From contig LSSN01000808.1 of the NCBI GenBank assembly GCA_001970855.1, positions 1-64,000 on the forward strand: a stretch of 64,000 nucleotides of DNA. The letters are read 5' to 3'. The stretch is from Smittium culicis. Its lineage: Eukaryota > Kickxellomycota > Harpellomycetes > Harpellales > Legeriomycetaceae. The translations under genes and the position numbers were made by a program. The stretch's first letter is position 1. The number at the start of each line of letters is the position of its first letter. Positions 59,601 to 64,000 of the stretch are shown piece after piece. The notes under the pieces were generated by a model, which saw only the letters and a list, made by a program, of their open reading frames with translations, was not told the DNA's origin and searched no databases.

Positions 59601-62170
59601 TTAATAAATATGAAATTAATAACATGCAATTTTCTCACCCTCGACACTTACTTTCGAAATCCTAAAAATGTGTGATTTTTTACTACACCACTATATCTCA
59701 TAACCATTCATGTCCAAACTTAAAAGTTTAAACAAATCTTCAATTATCCTTCAGCGTATGAAGATTGAACATGTTGAGGGAAGGGAAGGGCAATCATGAG
59801 AATTATCTTATTTTCTACAATTTATATCCCTTGAGCACAAGTACGAGGTTCAGACTAAACTAAATGTGATTCTCTTATACGCAATATATGAATAAAATCT
59901 CATCTATGAAAATATCAAATATAGAAAACTCGAACGTAAATTTCCATTTAAAAAAAAGCTATTTTCGTGAAAAAAAGTGCAAATTTCGTGCGAGTGAAAA
60001 ATAAATTCGAAAATTAAATATAGAAATAATATCTATAACAAACACTTGAGCCTTAACCATATTTTTTATAGTGCAACTTAAAAGCATAATACCAGGGTTG
60101 CAGTCAAAAAATTCTTTTAAAATACATTAATATATTTTTATTGCGTGCCTTTTCGGCTAAGCACACATTAATTACAAAAAGTTAAAGATTAACTTGTCGA
60201 GCCTGAATTAACTAGGCGCCTAAAAAGTTATTGCTACCAAAAATCAAGGCCGAATAGAATCGTTACAGATAGTCATATCGGAACTCGATAAAAAATCTTG
60301 CGTGTAAATAAACCCTTTCCCGTTCCCGTCCTCTATTTCCGCCGTCGCATCTCAAGGTATAAGCAGTGACTCTAAAATTGAAAATTTAGCTTCGATCTGG
60401 GTGATTCAACACTAGCTTGCAGATATTACTTAACCTTTATTAATACTACCCTAAGAAACTTTCTGGTACTCGTCATCATTCTGAGGTAATGAGTTTGAAA
60501 TTATCATGCAAAGTACGCAATATCTATCTATATCTGAACAGCAGCTGCTAAATTTTTAAATCAATTTGGCTACGATAAGAGACTATACTTGATTAATTAA
60601 TTTTTTTTTTTTCAGCGGGCTTATATGAGCCAAATAGACGTTAAAAATACCACCAAATAAACTTTGAAAAATTGTTTTACAAAACAAAAATTAAAGAATT
60701 TTTTTTTAATTTTTGATTGTAGCTATTGCAATCTCAGAATTCTGAATGTAATTATATCTATAAAACAGTTTCATAAGCTGAAAGAATGGATTTTGCATCG
60801 CTATAAGGACCTAATTATAAGAGAAATAATAACCACAAATAACATACACCTAGTATTGAATCACTGAATTTTAAATTTAATAAACGGTGCAACAAGGATA
60901 TATCTCTAATATAAAAAAACAAGAAAAGAGATAATTCCAATTAACATCAACTGAATAGATTTCTATAAGTGAATTAATAGAAATTCAACGCCAACATACC
61001 AAAAAATTATATTAAAGAAATTATTTGAATGCGTAGCATTAAAAAAATAAGTTTAAAAAACAAAACATGATAAATAATATATCTAATTGATATAGAAATT
61101 AGATAGTTAAGGGATAAAATAAGTATTAATAATGAAAAAACCTGAGCAAATTTTAGAATTTTTTTTAAAATAATTAAAAAAAAATTAAATCATTAGTTAA
61201 ATAATACCAAAATTAATATAATGTAATGTTTAAAAGTATAATAATTTTATAAATTAATATCTATTATATTACGCGTTAATACTTCTACCAAAGAAATCAA
61301 AATATGAATTTATATTCAACTTTTTTATAAAATTATCATATCTTAAAAAGAGCGATATTAGTTGATTGTACATTTTTAAAAGTTGAGAATAACGCGATAT
61401 AATCAATTTATATTCATTTTTAATTATATATTATATGCGTGGAAGCGTTGAACTAGCCAAATAACCTTATTTGTAAACTGAATCTATACTTTCGTATCTT
61501 GCATTTCTGAAAATTATCTTTTTTAAACTATTGAATAAATATGCTAAAATAAATTGACAGTTTAACGAAAAAAATCTATAATACTAGCAACAAATTTTAT
61601 GTTTTAAAATTTGATATGAAACCAGAAAAATATAAAAGCCGCCATAAAATGTCAATACAATCATCATATAAGAATGGGAAAAGTTTAAGTAAAAATTGAA
61701 ACAGGGCCAAACAGCAGAATTTTGTATTTCATTTGAGAACTTAACTTTTTTTTTGCATAACTTTCTATTAACAAAAACATCGCTTTTTATAATTAAATAA
61801 AAATTTAAAACCAAATTTTCTACTCTATTGCATTAATAAATATAAATAAAATTCTAAATCATCAAGAAACTCAATATTATTATGAGCCATATGAGCAGAT
61901 TCTCAAAAGAATCCAAGAATTTGGCTGCAGTAGTTGGCTCTTATACATATATGAATGGTTCTTGCCTAGAGCTGAACAAACTTTTCTTTGATTTTTTTTT
62001 TAAAGGAATTTATTGAAACAATTTTAAAACAATAAATAATAAATATAAAAATATTTAAAAAATATTATATAAAAAATTCACACAGACAAACTCACCTCCG
62101 GCCCTGTAGGGCCTACATACCTGTTAGACGTTAAGTCAAACAACTTTTCTATGAAATTTCAATTACTAAC

Positions 62171-62310
62171 ACGAATTAGGCAAAATGATTGGCTATATCA
62201 GATAATTTAAAACATAGAATTTTCTGATCAGTAATTAAAAATAAAAGAATAACAGGTGTATAAAACTTTAATAGAAAAAAGGTTCCGCTTCTGGAAATAA
62301 TCTCACATAA
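62171..62310 (+). repeat. Dispersed repeat family 2, copy 4
   Basis: The 5' block gattggctatatcagataat and the 3' block aggttccgcttctggaaata then atctcacata match the family. It ends 87 bp before the stop codon of the NELF-C/D gene. Confidence 0.6.
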
Positions 62311-62397
62311 CTAAACACATATAAAAATGCATCGAAGATTAAGAAATTACGGAAATATTTATTAAATACAAGAAAAAACAGTAAAACTAATTGTGAG

Positions 62398-63933
62398 CTA
62401 TTTCAAAGATCTCAGAAGTAAAGTGCTAGCTTCAATAGCTACAGGGTCGAGTTCACCAATAACATCTCTTTCATAATTCTGGCTAGTGCTTATTAAAAAT
62501 GATCTGAGAGTATCATGGATACTTGGAGTATCTAGCAAAGCTTTTAGAACTCGTGCAATAAGCTGTAATAGTAGCATTGATAATTCAGATGAGTATGGAG
62601 CTTCTATCATCTCAAGAACCTAAAAGATTATTTAACAAAATAGTTAATAAAAAGAAAGAAAAAATTATAGAAAAATGGGGGGGGGGAGAGTGCACATATT
62701 ATCAAAAAGGGTACTCGGAAAAACTAAATAACGTAGTACCTTGGAAATATATATAACTACAATACTTTCGTCAATATTCCTTAGATTGCTTTGCTCAATA
62801 ACAAATCGGGATACTGCCAATCCATAACCCATTTGAACCAAATTTACAATTAGATCAAATATAGTTCTTTGAAAATTAATCTATGATTTCATATTTTTTT
62901 ATAAAATAAAAAATTAGTTATCACTAGTATAATGATAATTTCTAAGATAATAGGTAATATTTTTATAATAGCTAGAAATGACTGTGTGAGAGTAGATTTG
63001 AAGACTGCGATTAAAGCAATTAAATAAAAAATGATTTAAAGGCCCTTCTTGTAAATTTTTAAAAAAGAAAAGAGAATTATTTTTACTCTAATTTCAGGGA
63101 GAAAAGATTCGACTCTAGACTGGAAAGATTCGACGTAGACTGAGAATACTAGTGGACGTAGCTGTGGCTGTAAGAATGCTACCTCCTCTAATAAAAGTAG
63201 TGGGATAGGTACTTCAGAGCTTCTAAAGTAAGCTTCATAATAATTAAAGTTATTTGCAGAAAGAATAGATCGAATCCACTCAGTTACTAGCAATGCAGCA
63301 ATTGGAGTTCTAAATATTATTTAGAGGCAAAAAAGTTAGATTATGTAATAAATAAAGATACAGGACAAAATATATAGGATACAATGCGGAGAGGAGAGTT
63401 ACTTTATAGTTTCCAGGAGCCAGCTAATCATTTTGTTAAAATCAAGCATGGTAGTAATGGGAATTAGCTTTCTTTTTAACTGTTTCAAAGTAGAAACTAA
63501 CATATTAATTTCATTTTTAGAATTTGATAGGTATTCGATTCTGTCAATAGATGAGCTAGGAGAAGCAGAATCAACCGTTAACGCAGCGTAAGCAACTAGC
63601 CATAAATACTTGTCTTCCAAGCTTTCAACTAAGCTTCCGCTATCTTCATCGTCGTTATAAAACGAAAAAACTTCCTTTAGTAGAAGTTCTAAAGAATATT
63701 AAAAATTTTAATTATAGCAAACTTTAGTGATCTGTTAGAGAAAAAAATACAAGTGGCATATAGATAAAGGAATAATTAAACGCTACAATACAATTATAAT
63801 AGCGGGAATGATAGGATTAAAAGTAAAGAATTTAAAGGAAAATATTAATGAAAGTATCGTTACCTGTGATATCAGTGTTTCTAATGATTTTAGCAGGAGG
63901 GGGTGTTGGGCTATCGTGGTATGCTTTATATAA
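62398..63933 (-). CDS. NELFCD: Negative elongation factor C/D (TH1) homologue, C-terminal half; 5' exons beyond right edge
   Basis: Five phase-consistent exons: 63933-63864, 63688-63403, 63309-63087, 62880-62740 and 62619-62398, giving 313 residues to the stop. The introns (93-206 bp) have GT/AG ends. Landmarks match the order of animal NELF-C/D (TH1 family): EDKYLWLVAYAALTVD, then TPIAALLVTEWIRSIL, PIPLLLLEEVAFLQPQLRPL, IFDLIVNLVQMGYGLAVSRF and VLEMIEAPYSSEL near the end. Human NELF-D is about 580 residues, so roughly the first half is missing here. In animals NELF-C/D is a core subunit of the complex that holds promoter-proximal RNA polymerase II with DSIF. Whether a full NELF exists in this fungus is unknown. 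The window's last 67 bases are intron on this strand. Confidence 0.85.
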
Positions 63934-64000
63934 CTAAAGCAAAAATAATAATAGTATATTTATGAGGGAACTTTGATTGAAAAAGTTAAACGCAGTTAAA

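Larger units (their letters stand above)
57543..62397. other. Long AT-rich spacer
   Basis: About 4.9 kb without an intact gene. It holds a family 1 copy, a family 2 copy and a decayed coding-like stretch, annotated separately. A possible reverse-orientation family 1 3' motif lies near 60311-60335 (aaaccctttcccgttcccgt followed by cctc). Confidence 0.5.

Overview
The window looks like nuclear DNA of an early-diverging filamentous fungus with a very AT-rich genome. Genes are small islands of moderate GC with short GT-AG introns (about 60-210 bp), separated by long A/T-rich spacers. The gene set is fungal or opisthokont: a Wee1 kinase, an APC/C TPR subunit, UBC9, a UBE2J/Ubc6-type E2, CPSF30 with a zinc knuckle, a Kre9/KNH-type GPI cell-wall protein, a secreted protein with chitin-binding-like cysteine domains, and a NELF-C/D homologue that budding yeast lacks. 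A zoopagomycete or Harpellales-like (Smittium-type) origin would fit, but that is inference; no rRNA or other taxonomic marker is present.

Layout. 1-1.65 kb: 5' part of a secreted Cys-rich protein gene (minus), cut by the window edge. 1.65-4.76 kb: spacer with several copies of a dispersed repeat (family 1). 4.76-7.14 kb: six-exon APC7-like gene (plus), convergent with the single-exon wee1 gene (minus, 7.88-9.89 kb). 9.9-29.3 kb: a 19 kb gene desert whose core (about 13.2-26.8 kb) is extremely AT-rich. It holds a pogo-like MITE, minisatellites, a long AAT microsatellite around a 400-base gap, and more dispersed repeats. 29.35-37.8 kb: KNH/GPI protein (plus), a large unassigned protein that may be a fungal transcription factor (minus), and three-exon CPSF30 (minus).

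38.3-50.6 kb is a retroelement nest. It holds a decayed Ty3/gypsy element with two 543-bp LTRs, itself carrying an LTR-like insertion full of heat-shock elements. Next to it are a decayed AT-rich APE-type LINE and a GC-rich antisense LINE tail. A 482-bp exact repeat flanks an assembly gap and is probably an assembly artefact.

51.2-57.4 kb: TLC-domain membrane protein, five-exon UBC9, a small membrane-protein exon, and a tail-anchored UBE2J-type E2, all on minus. 57.4-62.4 kb: spacer with repeats and decayed coding-like sequence. 62.4 kb to the right edge: last five exons of a NELF-C/D (TH1) gene.

The genes do not form one pathway. Wee1 and APC7 both act in mitotic control, UBC9 and UBE2J are E2 enzymes, and CPSF30 and NELF-C/D act on RNA polymerase II transcripts; the clustering is probably incidental. 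Several minus-strand genes share an upstream layout of a TATTTATA-like box followed by a C-rich pyrimidine tract. Gene models with introns were assembled by hand from splice-site phase and family match, and no RNA evidence was available.
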